64,000 bases of DNA from Candidatus Thiodictyon syntrophicum (GCF_002813775.1 NZ_CP020370.1:5233501-5297500); one strand, 5' to 3'; numbered from the stretch's first letter, positions 53,879-62,685 are shown. A program made the numbers and translations. Notes: generated by a model not told the origin, from the sequence alone.

Positions 53879-55366
53879 TCAGAACCCGCCGCCGGTGCGG
53901 AAACCACCCCCACCGCCGCCTCCGCTGCTGCTGCCGCCTCCCCCACCGCCACCGCCCCAACCCCCCCGCCCTCCCCCGCCCATCCGCCCGACGATGTCGC
54001 CCAGGTCGCGCAGGTCGGCACCGCCGCCGCCCCAGACGGTGCCGCGGCCGAAGCCGCCGGAGCCGAAGCCGGGGTCGGCCTGTTCCGGGCGGTAGCGCTG
54101 CTGCTCCTGGAGCACACGCCACAGTTGCCGACGATCGAGCATGCCGTTGACGAACTGGCCCAGCAACATGGCGATCATGGCCTCGTCGCCGAAGCTGGAG
54201 CCGGCGCGGTCATAGCGGTTGGTCTTGAAGTCCGCGCGCAGGGCCTCGGCCTCGCCCAGGCGCTGCTGCTGCGCCGCGAGCGTCTCGCGCAGGCCCTGGA
54301 TGGAGGCCGCAAGGCGGCGGCCTTCGTCGTCGCGCTGCATCAGGCGGGCGACGATCAGGTCGTCGTCCGGGGTGGGCGAGGCCAGGGCCGCCCGGCGCAG
54401 TTCCATCAGGTCGTCGCGCTGGAGTTCGCCGGTCAGGAGTGCGACCGCGGCCTTGGAATGCTCGTCCTCGCCGACCGCGTAGAGCGCCTTGCGGACCTGG
54501 AGCGCCTGGCGCTCGGACGCCGCCTGGGCGATCCGCTGATCGATGGCGTCGAGCTTGGCCTGCTCCGCGGCCAGCCGCTCCGCGGGCGTCGCGATGCCGT
54601 CCGCCGCCCGGGCAGCCTCGTCCAGGGATTGCAGCACCGCGAATTCGCTCTCGGCCTGGGCCTTGAGTCCGTCCGCATGTTCGCGCAGACGCTCGGGGAT
54701 CTCGCTTAAGCGGTCATAGTTGGCGCGGGCATCGAGAAAGCCGATGAGCCGCGCGACCTTGCCGTCCAACCACCGGGTGAGCCCCCAGGCGCGATACCCG
54801 GGCTGGCCGAACTTGCGCTCCCACAGGTACATGAAGAGCGGGTCGGCACGGTAGGAGGCCCCCTTCTGCTCCAGCTCCGCGGCGCTACGGGTCGCCTTCT
54901 CGGCGGACTGCCCGGCCCGGCGCTCGGTTTCGCGGGCGCGCTCGCGCTGGGCCTGGTAGGCGGGGTCGGCCTCCAGGCGCGCCTGCGTCCGGGCCTCGGC
55001 CGTGTCGAGCGCACCCGCGGCATCGTCCACCGCGGCGGCCTGGGCGGCGCGCTCCGCGGCCAGGGTGCGCTCCGTGGCCTCGGCCGTCTGGAGTTGGCCC
55101 TGGAGTTGGGTCAGGGCCGTCTCGCGCTGGGCCAGGAGGGCCTTCACCTGCTGCTGCGTCTCATCCAGGCGCTGGACCATGGCGGCGTCCGCGAGCAGGC
55201 CCAGGCGGACCTGCGCCAAGGCCTGGTAGTCCGCGGTCTGGGCCTGGTGCTGCTCGGCCAGTTGCCGATTGACCGCCTCGATCTGCGCCTCGACCGTGGC
55301 CGCCTGGGCCTGCGCCTGTGTCACCGCCTGGTCGATGGTGGCCAGGGTTTGTCTGCCGGAAACCAT
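53879..55366 (-). CDS. Coiled-coil protein with Gly-rich tail, third gene of a three-gene module
   Basis: 495 residues. Residues 1 to about 330 are almost entirely Ala/Gln/Glu-rich heptads (VTQAQAQAATVEAQIEAVNR and on), a long coiled coil; a middle segment PLFMYLWERKFGQPGYRAWG is the least repetitive part; the C-terminal 60 residues are Gly/Arg/Ser-rich (SSSGGGGGGGFRTGGGF). There is no signal peptide or membrane helix. It is preceded, on the same strand, by a DUF6384-like gene with the GTTGTC element E in between. No family is recognised. Confidence 0.7.
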   Translation of the reverse strand: MVSGRQTLATIDQAVTQAQAQAATVEAQIEAVNRQLAEQHQAQTADYQALAQVRLGLLADAAMVQRLDETQQQVKALLAQRETALTQLQGQLQTAEATERTLAAERAAQAAAVDDAAGALDTAEARTQARLEADPAYQAQRERARETERRAGQSAEKATRSAAELEQKGASYRADPLFMYLWERKFGQPGYRAWGLTRWLDGKVARLIGFLDARANYDRLSEIPERLREHADGLKAQAESEFAVLQSLDEAARAADGIATPAERLAAEQAKLDAIDQRIAQAASERQALQVRKALYAVGEDEHSKAAVALLTGELQRDDLMELRRAALASPTPDDDLIVARLMQRDDEGRRLAASIQGLRETLAAQQQRLGEAEALRADFKTNRYDRAGSSFGDEAMIAMLLGQFVNGMLDRRQLWRVLQEQQRYRPEQADPGFGSGGFGRGTVWGGGGADLRDLGDIVGRMGGGGRGGWGGGGGGGGSSSGGGGGGGFRTGGGF

Positions 55367-55385
55367 ATCTATCTCCCTGGGATTA

Positions 55386-55542
55386 GGAACGGTTCACTAA
55401 TAAGTAAGACAAGTCCGTCAGAGAGTGCCTCGTTGTCGTCGTTGTCGTTGTCGTAATCGAGGTTATCGGAGTGCCCCGGATTCTTTCGCACCCGAATTGC
55501 ATCGCTTCTCCGAATACGATTACGATTACGACAACGACAACG
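55386..55542. repeat. (GTTGTC)n hairpin element, type I, copy E
   Basis: Left flank GGAACGGTTCACTAATAAGT (shared with copy B), left arm CGTTGTCGTCGTTGTCGTTG, loop with GTTATCGGAGTGCCCCGGAT and GCATCGCTTCTCCGAATACG, right arm ATTACGACAACGACAACG. It lies between two genes of the same module. Confidence 0.87.
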
Positions 55543-55559
55543 CCGGAGCTACTGACCAC

Positions 55560-56483
55560 TTACCACTTCGTTATCGCCCCGCCGGTAGTCTTCATCTCAT
55601 ACCGTGGCACCAGTTCGCCGCGGGGTTTGTAGCCGAAGCGGTCCTGCTCGATGATGCCGTCGTCCTGCTTGTCGCGCTTGACCGCCTCAAAGGTGCGTTG
55701 GTCCGCCCGCAGGGCCCAGCGGTCGACGGCCTCGGTCGTGCGCGTCTCCTCGTTGGCGATCGGCACCTTGAGCACCCGCCCGGACGGGTCCACCGCCTCG
55801 ACCACGACATAGTAGTTGCGCGCCCCGGTGTTGATATCGGGGATACGAAAGACCCCGGACTGCACCCCCTGACGGTTGACGATCCGCACCAGGTATTCCT
55901 GCCCCAGGGTGACGCGCGCGGACTCAAGCTCCGCGAGCGCCGCCTTGGCCCGCGCCTTATCCCCGTTGCGCAGCGCCGCCTGACCGGCGTTGAAATAACG
56001 CTCGATCGTCGCGCGCGCCTGGTCCGTTTTGGCGAGCCCGAGCGCCTCGGTGTGGACCCGCGCCAGGTCCTGCGGGATGGCCGCGGCGGGCGCCGCGATG
56101 AAGACATGATGCAGCCCGAACAACAGCACGCCGACCAGGGCGAGCCCGCCCAGCCACTTGCCCGCGGCACCGCGCCGGACATAGAGCCGCGCCAGCCGGG
56201 TGCCGAGGGTATGCGGCGGCGGCTGGTAGGTGAAGCGCCCCTCCTTGAGCGCCGCCACCGCCTGCTCGATCACGCGGTCCGGGACCTCCAGGCCCTGGTC
56301 AGCATAAATCTTGCGCAGCCGCTCCTTCAGGTCCTCCTCGCGACCCTGGTCGTCGAGCTCGTTGTTGGCGATACGCTCGCGCCGCCGCAGCGTATCCACC
56401 ACGTCCATGGCGAGCATCATGTCGTCGAGCGGCGGCTTGGTCCCGGCCGCCCCCCCGGTCTGAATGGCCGCCGTGTCGCTCAT
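55560..56483 (-). CDS. DUF6384-like single-pass membrane protein, second gene of the module
   Basis: 307 residues. An N-terminal cytoplasmic part (PLDDMMLAMDVVDTLRRRER, then ELDDQGREEDLKERLRKIYA) precedes a membrane helix near residues 108-128 (WLGGLALVGVLLFGLHHVFI). The remainder is a helical hairpin and a beta-rich domain (YLVRIVNRQGVQSGVFRIPD, NYYVVVEAVDPSGRVLKVPI). It overlaps the upstream gene by four bases. Similar proteins called DUF6384 occur beside TelA-like genes; the family name is from memory and the role unknown. Confidence 0.6.
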   Translation of the reverse strand: MSDTAAIQTGGAAGTKPPLDDMMLAMDVVDTLRRRERIANNELDDQGREEDLKERLRKIYADQGLEVPDRVIEQAVAALKEGRFTYQPPPHTLGTRLARLYVRRGAAGKWLGGLALVGVLLFGLHHVFIAAPAAAIPQDLARVHTEALGLAKTDQARATIERYFNAGQAALRNGDKARAKAALAELESARVTLGQEYLVRIVNRQGVQSGVFRIPDINTGARNYYVVVEAVDPSGRVLKVPIANEETRTTEAVDRWALRADQRTFEAVKRDKQDDGIIEQDRFGYKPRGELVPRYEMKTTGGAITKW

Positions 56484-57733
56484 GACTTGATCGCCACCTC
56501 GAGGCCCTTGCCCTCCTGGGCCAGGCGCGCGAGCTTGCGCTTGCCGTCCTCCACCGCGTCGCGGATCTCGTTGGCGTTGCGGGTGCTTTCCTTGCGCATC
56601 TCCTCGATGATCTCAAAGGACTTGCTCTGCCAGGAGACCACGGACTCCACGAGCTTCTTGACCGAATCGGCGCGGATGGTCGGACCATAGCCGGCGCGCA
56701 CCGCCGCCTCCTGGACCTTGCCGCCCATGTCCGCCAGGACCTCCAGCGACTTGCTGACCCCGTCCTTCATGGCCTCGACCGTCTGGGTCGCCTCGTGCAG
56801 CCCGAACAGACCGGTGAAGGAGGCCGTGAGCGCGGTCAGCACCACCTCGTTGGTGCTGAAGAAGCTGACCGCCTGCGAATAGACCCGCTCCTTGGCGTTG
56901 GTGGTCTGCACCAGGCGCGCCATCACGACCTCGGAGGTGTTGTAGGAGACCGTCAGGTTGTCCGACAGGTCCTTGGCGATCTGGTAGCGCTTCTCCTCCA
57001 GTTGCAGGGCGCGCACCTGTTCGTCCCGGGCCAGTTCCAGGCGGGCGCGCTCCGCCGGCTCCTGCGGGACCCCTTGGGCACCGGCCGCCTCCAGCACCTT
57101 CATCGCCTCCTGGACCGCGACCTTGCAGGCGTCAAGCCGCACCTGCGCGGTCTTGAGCACCTCCAGCCCCAGGACCTCGGACTGCTTGAGCGCACCGCGG
57201 AAGTCCTGATAGGCCTCAAGGATCCGCTGCTCCCGCCCGATCTGGTCGGCGGTCGCGGCCGTGACCTCCTGATAGGTGCCCTTGATCTTGTCGAAACGGC
57301 TGGCGATGTCACCGCGGGTGACCTTCATCCAGACATTGCCCATGCGCTCGAACGTGTCCAGCTTACCATCCGCGATCTGGTCCACCATGGTCTTGGCATC
57401 GTCACGGATGCTGTTGAAGGCATTGGTGATGTCCTCGTAGCGGCTGCCGATGCTCATGGCCGCCACCTGCTTGCGGACCACCTCGTTGAAGAGCGAGGCC
57501 TGGTCCAGGGTGCGGGCGATGGCGGTCACCCGCGCCTCGTCGAGGTCGGAGATCTGGTTCAGTAGGGCGATGATCGGGTCCACCCGCTTGTCGGCGTCCG
57601 TAGGCACCAGGCCCAGGTCGTGCAGGCCGTTCATGGCCTTTTCCAGGTACCTCATGGGGGTCGCCCGGGCAATGGCGGTCGCGTTGGCCGTCGCGGCGGC
57701 AGCGGCGGTGGTGGCGGTCTCGTTCGTGCTCAT
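56480..57733 (-). CDS. TelA-like helical protein, first gene of the module
   Basis: 417 residues, nearly all helical, starting with an Ala/Thr-rich leader (TATTAAAAATANATAIARAT). Stretches such as QLEEKRYQIAKDLSDNLTVS, NTSEVVMARLVQTTNAKERV and WQSKSFEIIEEMRKESTRNA resemble the spacing of the toxic-anion-resistance/TelA family, but the match is loose. No enzyme motif or signal. The stop overlaps the next start (ATGA), so the three genes form a unit. It may be a membrane-stress or cytoskeletal-type complex; inference only. Confidence 0.6.
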   Translation of the reverse strand: MSTNETATTAAAAATANATAIARATPMRYLEKAMNGLHDLGLVPTDADKRVDPIIALLNQISDLDEARVTAIARTLDQASLFNEVVRKQVAAMSIGSRYEDITNAFNSIRDDAKTMVDQIADGKLDTFERMGNVWMKVTRGDIASRFDKIKGTYQEVTAATADQIGREQRILEAYQDFRGALKQSEVLGLEVLKTAQVRLDACKVAVQEAMKVLEAAGAQGVPQEPAERARLELARDEQVRALQLEEKRYQIAKDLSDNLTVSYNTSEVVMARLVQTTNAKERVYSQAVSFFSTNEVVLTALTASFTGLFGLHEATQTVEAMKDGVSKSLEVLADMGGKVQEAAVRAGYGPTIRADSVKKLVESVVSWQSKSFEIIEEMRKESTRNANEIRDAVEDGKRKLARLAQEGKGLEVAIKS

Positions 57734-57911
57734 GGTTACTCCGGATCGGGTCGTGTTTGGACTGGCCTGCGGTTGGCCGGGGCGGTGCCGTTCAGGGTCC
57801 GCCGCCCCGGCGCCGGAGTGTATCGCCTAACGGCCGTTGCGTGGTATGTCTGGATCACGTCGGGTGCGATCAGAGCTGCTGTGGCGACCGAGATCCCGGG
57901 TACGCTGCCCT

Positions 57912-58024
57912 GGTCGTTGTCGTTGTCGTTGTCGTTGTCGTGATCGGATTGTTCGATGACGACAACGACAACGACGCCCGGTCCGTGAGAAGGTCCGGTC
58001 GCTGTAGGGTACGCATCGCGTACG
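57912..58024. repeat. (GTTGTC)n hairpin element, type II, copy F
   Basis: Five GTTGTC units, GTGATCGGATTGTTCGATGA, right arm CGACAACGACAACGACGCCC and the tail GGTCCGTGAGAAGGTCCGGT then GCTGTAGGGTACGCATCGCG. The tail agrees with copy A almost base for base. A GGGTGCGATCAGA stretch upstream (57860) also occurs, inverted, downstream of copy A. Confidence 0.88.
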
Positions 58025-58054
58025 CGGCCCCGGAACTGCCCTGCGGCCTCCGCG

Positions 58055-58130
58055 CCGGACGGGGCATGCGCCCCGTCCGGAAGGTTCCGGAGCCCCCGCC
58101 AACCCTGACGAAGGCCCGCCCGCAAGGTCC
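58055..58130. repeat. CGGACGGGGC palindrome plus CCGCCAACCCT tail, copy 1
   Basis: GGACGGGGCATGCGCCCCGT then CCGGAAGGTTCCGGAGCC, CCGCCAACCCTGACGAAGGC. The same order recurs at 62891-62972 with a few changes. Confidence 0.75.
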
Positions 58131-58242
58131 GAAACCCGCGGGACCCGCGCGATTCTGCCCTGCGGCCTTGACCCGCATGTCTGAGAGAACTATCTTGCGA
58201 AGACCGCAACGAATAAACCTTGACTGAACCGAGGATCTACGC

Positions 58243-58464
58243 ATGGTCAATGCAGCGCTGATTTCTCAAGTCCGGAAACTGGACGTGGCGGATCGGATCG
58301 AACTGATCCGCACCGTTTGGGAGACCTTCGATGAACCGGACCTGGCCATTACGGAAGCAGAAAAAGTCCTCTTAGACGCGCGCTTGGCCGACGCAGAAAA
58401 CAACCCCATGGACCAGAGCCCGTGGTCGGAGGTTCAGTCCCGGCTGTTGCGGCAGCTTCCGTGA
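58243..58464 (+). CDS. Addiction-module antitoxin, RelB/TIGR02574-like
   Basis: 73 residues: SQVRKLDVADRIELIRTVWE leading to TFDEP and later DARLADAENNPMDQSPWSEV. This is the usual pattern of short antitoxins beside ParE/RelE toxins (L-x-x-x-E-R-x-E-L-I-x-x-L-W, then R-x-x-x-x-x-x-N-P). The stop overlaps the toxin start (GTGA). AAACCTTGACTGAACCGAGG precedes the ATG, with GAGG as ribosome binding site. The antitoxin would bind the toxin and its own operator. Confidence 0.85.
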   Translation: MVNAALISQVRKLDVADRIELIRTVWETFDEPDLAITEAEKVLLDARLADAENNPMDQSPWSEVQSRLLRQLP

Positions 58465-58766
58465 GCTATCGCGTTGTCGTGCGGCGCAATGCAGAGCTTG
58501 ACATTGCCGGCGCTATCCATTGGTATCAAGAGCGGCGCAGGGGCTTGGGGTCCGAATTCCACGCGCAGTTCAGCCGCACCATTGAACGGCTGGCGGACAA
58601 TCCGCTGATCTACCCGGTGGTGTATCGCGGGGTGCGCAGAGCGGTCTTACACCGATTCCCATACTTGGTCTGGTACCGGGTTCAAGACTCGGTGGTCACG
58701 GTCCTTGCCTGCACCCATGCCAAACGCCACCCGGACATGGCGCGCACACGTCTCGCCGATCAGTAA
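58461..58766 (+). CDS. RelE/ParE-family toxin
   Basis: 101 residues from a GTG at 58461. YRVVVRRNAELDIAGAIHWY, RTIERLADNPLIYPVVYRGV, VRRAVLHRFPYLVWYRVQDS and VTVLACTHAKRHPDMARTR are the ordered strands of the ParE-like plasmid-stabilisation family. ParE members poison gyrase, RelE members cleave mRNA on the ribosome; the basic C-terminus (HAKRHP) fits either. Start overlaps the antitoxin stop. Complete and probably active as a pair. Confidence 0.88.
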   Translation: MSYRVVVRRNAELDIAGAIHWYQERRRGLGSEFHAQFSRTIERLADNPLIYPVVYRGVRRAVLHRFPYLVWYRVQDSVVTVLACTHAKRHPDMARTRLADQ

Positions 58767-58792
58767 GCCAAAAGGCCAAAGCCGCAACTGCT

Positions 58793-58891
58793 ACTGGGAG
58801 CGCCGCACCCCAGTGCGGCGCGGCCTCTGCTCAACCCGCACCGCCGGGGTTATCCGCGAGCGCGCGCCGCACTGGGGTGCGGCGCCCCCAG
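58793..58891. repeat. CTGGGAGCGCCGCACCCCAG inverted repeat, copy 2
   Basis: Arms as at 18846-18943 and 63043-63140, core CTCTGCTCAACCCGCACCGC. It follows the toxin gene. Confidence 0.82.
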
Positions 58892-58944
58892 GCCGCGCCG
58901 GCGTCCCGCCCGGGAGCGCGGCGTCACCCGCGCCCAAACCGCGC

Positions 58945-58972
58945 TTGGACTGCCCCGCCTATTCCGTATACT
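58945..58972 (+). promoter_or_regulatory. Candidate sigma-70 promoter for prsT
   Basis: TTGGAC (58945-58950) and TATACT (58967-58972) are 16 bases apart, about 75 bases ahead of the prsT ATG. Spacing is one base short of ideal. Confidence 0.5.
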
Positions 58973-59049
58973 GATGCACCTGTCTCCCCCGGGGCCGATC
59001 CTGCCGATTCGCCCCCGCGCTCGCCCCTTCCGGATCAAGAGGAATCGCC

Positions 59050-61656
59050 GTGTCCAAGAACCGTCCCGCGCTCCTGACCCTCGTGCTGCTTGGGGCGATC
59101 GGCCCCGGCGCCGCCTGGTCGACCCCGGACACCGCCGCCGGGGAACCGGCGGCGGCCAAGGCCCAGACGCCCGCTGACCTGCGCGCCCGGCTCATCGAGC
59201 TGCGCAACCGCCAGCAGGCCGCGCCGAAGGACCCCGAATTGAGCTACCAACTCGGCGCCCTCTATCTGGACGCGGGTGACCCCAAGGCCGCGGAGGAGCA
59301 GCTCGAACGCGCCATCGAAGAGGGAACGACGGCCGCGGATGCCTGGGTCCTGCTCGGCCAGGCCTGGCTGCTCCAGGACAAGTTCGTGGAGATCCAAGCC
59401 CAGATCCCGACCGACGAGATCCCGGACCCGGCGGTCAAGGCGGGGGTCGTGGTCCTCCAGGGCCTGGCCTGGCTGGCCAAGGACCGCCCGAACGACGCCC
59501 GCGCCAGTTTCCAGGAGGCCCTGACCCTGGAGCCCGACCTCTCCTCCGCCTACCTGGGGTTCGCGCGCGTGAGCATGGCCGAGGGCAATGGGGCCGCGGC
59601 GGCCGAGGCCCTGACCAGCGCGGCGGGCGGGGTGCGGCCGGACCAGGCCGAGATCGAGACCCTGCGCGGTGAGTTGGCCCAGGCCAACAAGGACCTGCCG
59701 GCCGCGGAGCGGGCCTTTCAGGCGGCCCTGGACGCCAAGCCCTATCAATACTGGCGCCGCCGCCAATTGGCCCACACCCAGGTCGCCCAGAACAAGCTGG
59801 ACGCCGCCGACGCCAATCTCACCGCCATCCTGGCCGCGCGCCCGGGTGACCTGGCCGCCACCTATCTGAGTGCCTTCAGTGCCTATCTGCGCGGTGACTA
59901 CCAGCGCGCCTACGACAGCATCTCGCCGCTGCTGAAGGGTCAGGTCGAGGAGCCCGGGGCCCTCTTCGTCGCCGGCGCCGCGGCCTACCAGCTCGGCAAC
60001 TACAACCAGGCGCGCGAGCTGCTGACGCTCTATCTGCCGCGTCAACCCGCGGACGCGAACGCGCGGGCGATACTCGCGGCCGCGCTGCTGCGGCTGGGGG
60101 AACCGCAGGAGGCGCTCGCGACCCTGAAACCGCTCCTGGGCGCAAACCCGGACGCCGGGGTACTCGCGCTGGCCGGTCAGGCCGCCACCCTGGGCGGGGA
60201 GCCCAAGGAGGCCGTAACCTACCTGGAGCGCGCGCTGGCCTTGAGCCCGCAGGATGCGGGCTTCGCCGGCCTGCTGGGTGCCGCCCGGATCGCCGCGGGC
60301 GACCGCAAGGCCGGCATCGCGGAACTCGAAAAGCTGGTCGCGGCCGGCGGGAACGGACTGCAAAGCACGGAACTGGCCCTGTTGCGGGAACGCCTCAAGG
60401 CCGGGGACCTGCCGGGACTGGTGACGGCCGCCGAACGCTTCACCAAACGCTATCCCAAGAGCCCCGATGGCCCGCTCCTGCGGGGCATCGCGCAGGCCCG
60501 CACCGGGGCTCTCCCCGCGGCCAAGGCGTCCTTCGAGCAGGTGCTCAAGCTCAGCCCGAACAACCTGGACGCGCTGATCGGACTGGCGGATGTCAGCCTG
60601 CGTCAGGGCGACCTCGCGGGTGCCGAGACCGCCATGGGGCGCGCCCTGGAACAGAAAAAGGGCGATCCCCTGCTGCTGCGCAATTTCGCGAACATCGCGC
60701 TCGCCGCCGGCAAGCCCGACCAGGCGGTGGCCCGCCTGGAGCAGGCGCGGCAGTCGAACCCCGACAACCAGGCCCTGGTCACGCTCCTGGCGGCGGTCTA
60801 TACCAGTGCCGGACGGCCACTGGACGCCCTGCAGATCCTCGCCGACAAGGGTGACCCCAAGGACCCGGCCGTCCTCACCGAACGCAGCCGGGCCGAGTTG
60901 CGGGCCGGGCGCGTCGCGGCGGCGGTCGCCGACGCCCGTGCCGTCATAGAGCTCCAGCCGGAGTCCGCGGACGCCTACCTGAACCTGGGCCGCGCGCTCG
61001 AACAGGAGCCGGACCTCGTGAAGGCGCAGGCCGCCTACGAGAAGGCCCGCACATTGCGGCCGGATGACACGGCGGCGGCGGCCATCGGCATCGCGCGCAC
61101 CAAGATGCTTGGTCTCGGGTCCGCGACCTCGGAGCAGACCGCAACACAGGTCGCGGACCTGGTCGCGCGGACGCTCGAGGCAAACCCGGCCGGGGCGGAG
61201 GCGACCCGCCTGCGGGCCTTGGTGTCAGTGGCGGCGGCCAAGCCCGGGCAGGCGATCCAATTACTGAAACCGCTCCACGCTGTCGACCCGGACGCGGGCA
61301 CCGTCTACCAACTGGCCATGAGCTATGTCCAAGCCAAGGACCCGCGGGGTGGTATCGCCATTCTTAAACAGCATGTTGAACGTTATCCCAAGGACCTCGC
61401 CGTGCGCCTCGCGTTGGCCCGCCACTTGATGGCGGACAAGCAATACGCTTCCGCGGTCGCCGAACTCAACAAGCTCCTGGAGCAGGATTGGGGTCACACC
61501 GATGCACAGATAGACCTCGCCGCCGCCCTGATCCAGGCGGGCCGTCCCCAAGAGGCCAAGACCCACCTGGCGGAGGCGACCAAGGCGCGGCCAAAGGACA
61601 TGCGGATCAAGCTGCTGCAACAGGCGGCCGAGCAGAAGTCCGGTCCGGGCAAGTAG
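59050..61656 (+). CDS. prsT: PEP-CTERM system TPR-repeat protein PrsT
   Basis: 868 residues. A signal peptide (RPALLTLVLLGAIGPGAAWS) is followed by about twenty TPR units (YLDAGDPKAAEEQLERAIEE, AAKASFEQVLKLSPNNLDAL, GGIAILKQHVERYPKDLAVR). The length and continuous TPR make-up match PrsT, a periplasmic or outer-membrane-associated protein found with exosortase/PEP-CTERM and exopolysaccharide genes. A PEP-CTERM gene follows and another lies at 48817, supporting the assignment. The exosortase itself is not in the window. There is no Cys lipobox, so a cleaved rather than lipidated form is likely. Confidence 0.85.
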   Translation: MSKNRPALLTLVLLGAIGPGAAWSTPDTAAGEPAAAKAQTPADLRARLIELRNRQQAAPKDPELSYQLGALYLDAGDPKAAEEQLERAIEEGTTAADAWVLLGQAWLLQDKFVEIQAQIPTDEIPDPAVKAGVVVLQGLAWLAKDRPNDARASFQEALTLEPDLSSAYLGFARVSMAEGNGAAAAEALTSAAGGVRPDQAEIETLRGELAQANKDLPAAERAFQAALDAKPYQYWRRRQLAHTQVAQNKLDAADANLTAILAARPGDLAATYLSAFSAYLRGDYQRAYDSISPLLKGQVEEPGALFVAGAAAYQLGNYNQARELLTLYLPRQPADANARAILAAALLRLGEPQEALATLKPLLGANPDAGVLALAGQAATLGGEPKEAVTYLERALALSPQDAGFAGLLGAARIAAGDRKAGIAELEKLVAAGGNGLQSTELALLRERLKAGDLPGLVTAAERFTKRYPKSPDGPLLRGIAQARTGALPAAKASFEQVLKLSPNNLDALIGLADVSLRQGDLAGAETAMGRALEQKKGDPLLLRNFANIALAAGKPDQAVARLEQARQSNPDNQALVTLLAAVYTSAGRPLDALQILADKGDPKDPAVLTERSRAELRAGRVAAAVADARAVIELQPESADAYLNLGRALEQEPDLVKAQAAYEKARTLRPDDTAAAAIGIARTKMLGLGSATSEQTATQVADLVARTLEANPAGAEATRLRALVSVAAAKPGQAIQLLKPLHAVDPDAGTVYQLAMSYVQAKDPRGGIAILKQHVERYPKDLAVRLALARHLMADKQYASAVAELNKLLEQDWGHTDAQIDLAAALIQAGRPQEAKTHLAEATKARPKDMRIKLLQQAAEQKSGPGK

Positions 61657-61992
61657 CACCGGCTGGACGCGGCGGCGGCGCGGACCTCACCAGAGCGCGA
61701 CCGTCGCTGCGGTCAGGCCGTATGGTCGGCCAAGGAGTGGCCCGACCTCGGCGGCGCCGGGTGTCAGTTTTTTTTACAGTCTCCGGTATCCAGCGTCAGA
61801 CCATTTATGTTAACACACTGATAATAAAAATATTTTCATTTCTGGCATGATTTCTGCTAAATAATCCGCAAGGGGCACCAAAGGGTTTCCCTCCAGGCGA
61901 GGCGGTTAAGGGTGGACCAAGGTCTATCGTTCCGCCCAAACAGTGTCAGTGCCGCGGCATCTCGTTCTACATCAAGCTGGAGTTTCCTAATC
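61657..61992. other. Regulatory interval ahead of a PEP-CTERM gene
   Basis: It contains a GC stem (CGGCGGCGCCG) followed by eight T near 61768-61776, possibly the prsT terminator, an AT-rich stretch (61797-61865) and a sigma-54-like promoter at 61843-61857. The 135-base leader downstream has no recognised structure. Confidence 0.6.
61843..61857 (+). promoter_or_regulatory. Sigma-54-like (-24/-12) promoter
   Basis: TGGCATGATTTCTGC agrees with the consensus TGGCAC-GNNNN-TTGC at both invariant GG/GC elements with correct spacing. PEP-CTERM genes in several proteobacteria are controlled by RpoN with the PrsK/PrsR pair, which makes this match more credible. The upstream AT-rich tract could bind IHF or an activator. 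Confidence 0.6.
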
Positions 61993-62685
61993 ATGCATCA
62001 CTATTTCAAGACTGCTGCAGCGGGCGCCCTGCTCGCCGCCGCCCTCGTCAGCAACTCCGCCCTCGGCCAATATGCGGACACCCTCGTGAATTTTTCCGCG
62101 TCGGGCGGTGTGACGCAGGGTATCTATACCTATACCTATGTCGGCAGCGACCTCCCCACGAATGCGTTCATCTTCATCACCAACACCACCAGCTTTGGAT
62201 TTGAGAAGTCCAACTTCCAGGTGGCAAATCTCGCTCAACTGACCAACACCGCCGTTGCGACCTATAACCTGTCCTATTACGTCGAACTCTACGCCGCCGC
62301 GCCGGACTCCAACGACACCATCCGCTTCCAGCAGATCGGTCTGGGCGCGGACGTGAACTCCGGCCAGAACAACATCGGGACCCAGAAGGATATCGTCGGT
62401 CAGGCGACCGTGGTCGTTCCCGTCCCGGACTTCGACGCGACGCTCAATACCACGCCGACCTCGCTCGCCGCGACCGTCAACTGCGGCGTCTGCCGTAAGT
62501 TCCTGGTGACCGACACCATCACCATGCAGTACGGCGCGGGGATCCGCGGTATCGTCAACAGCGTCAGCAACTCCTACGACACCAAGCCGCTGGACGTGCC
62601 GGAACCGGCCACCCTGGCCCTCTTCGGTCTGGGCTTGGCTGGCTTGGGCGCCCGCAACCTGCGCCGCAAGAACAAGGCCGGCTGA
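61993..62685 (+). CDS. PEP-CTERM sorted surface protein
   Basis: 230 residues. N-terminal signal TAAAGALLAAALVSNSALGQ; the C-terminus has VPEPATLALFGLGLAGLGAR and a basic tail (NLRRKNKAG), the tripartite PEP-CTERM signal. The mature part is Thr/Asn-rich and beta-strand-like (YTYTYVGSDLPTNAFIFITN); NCGVCRKFL holds the only two cysteines. The ATG at 61993 gives a normal signal peptide. Behind a sigma-54-like promoter and ended by a clear terminator, so probably a single-gene unit with its own control. Confidence 0.88.
   Translation: MHHYFKTAAAGALLAAALVSNSALGQYADTLVNFSASGGVTQGIYTYTYVGSDLPTNAFIFITNTTSFGFEKSNFQVANLAQLTNTAVATYNLSYYVELYAAAPDSNDTIRFQQIGLGADVNSGQNNIGTQKDIVGQATVVVPVPDFDATLNTTPTSLAATVNCGVCRKFLVTDTITMQYGAGIRGIVNSVSNSYDTKPLDVPEPATLALFGLGLAGLGARNLRRKNKAG

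Larger units (their letters stand above)
57734..58242. other. Gene-free interval with GTTGTC type II element and other repeats
   Basis: The element at 57912-58024, the CCGTCCGGAA repeat at 58055-58130 and little else. Promoter for the minus-strand three-gene module should lie at the left end; none could be set. AT-rich AACTATCTTGCGAAGACC near 58190 may be the promoter zone of the antitoxin gene at 58243. Confidence 0.55.
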
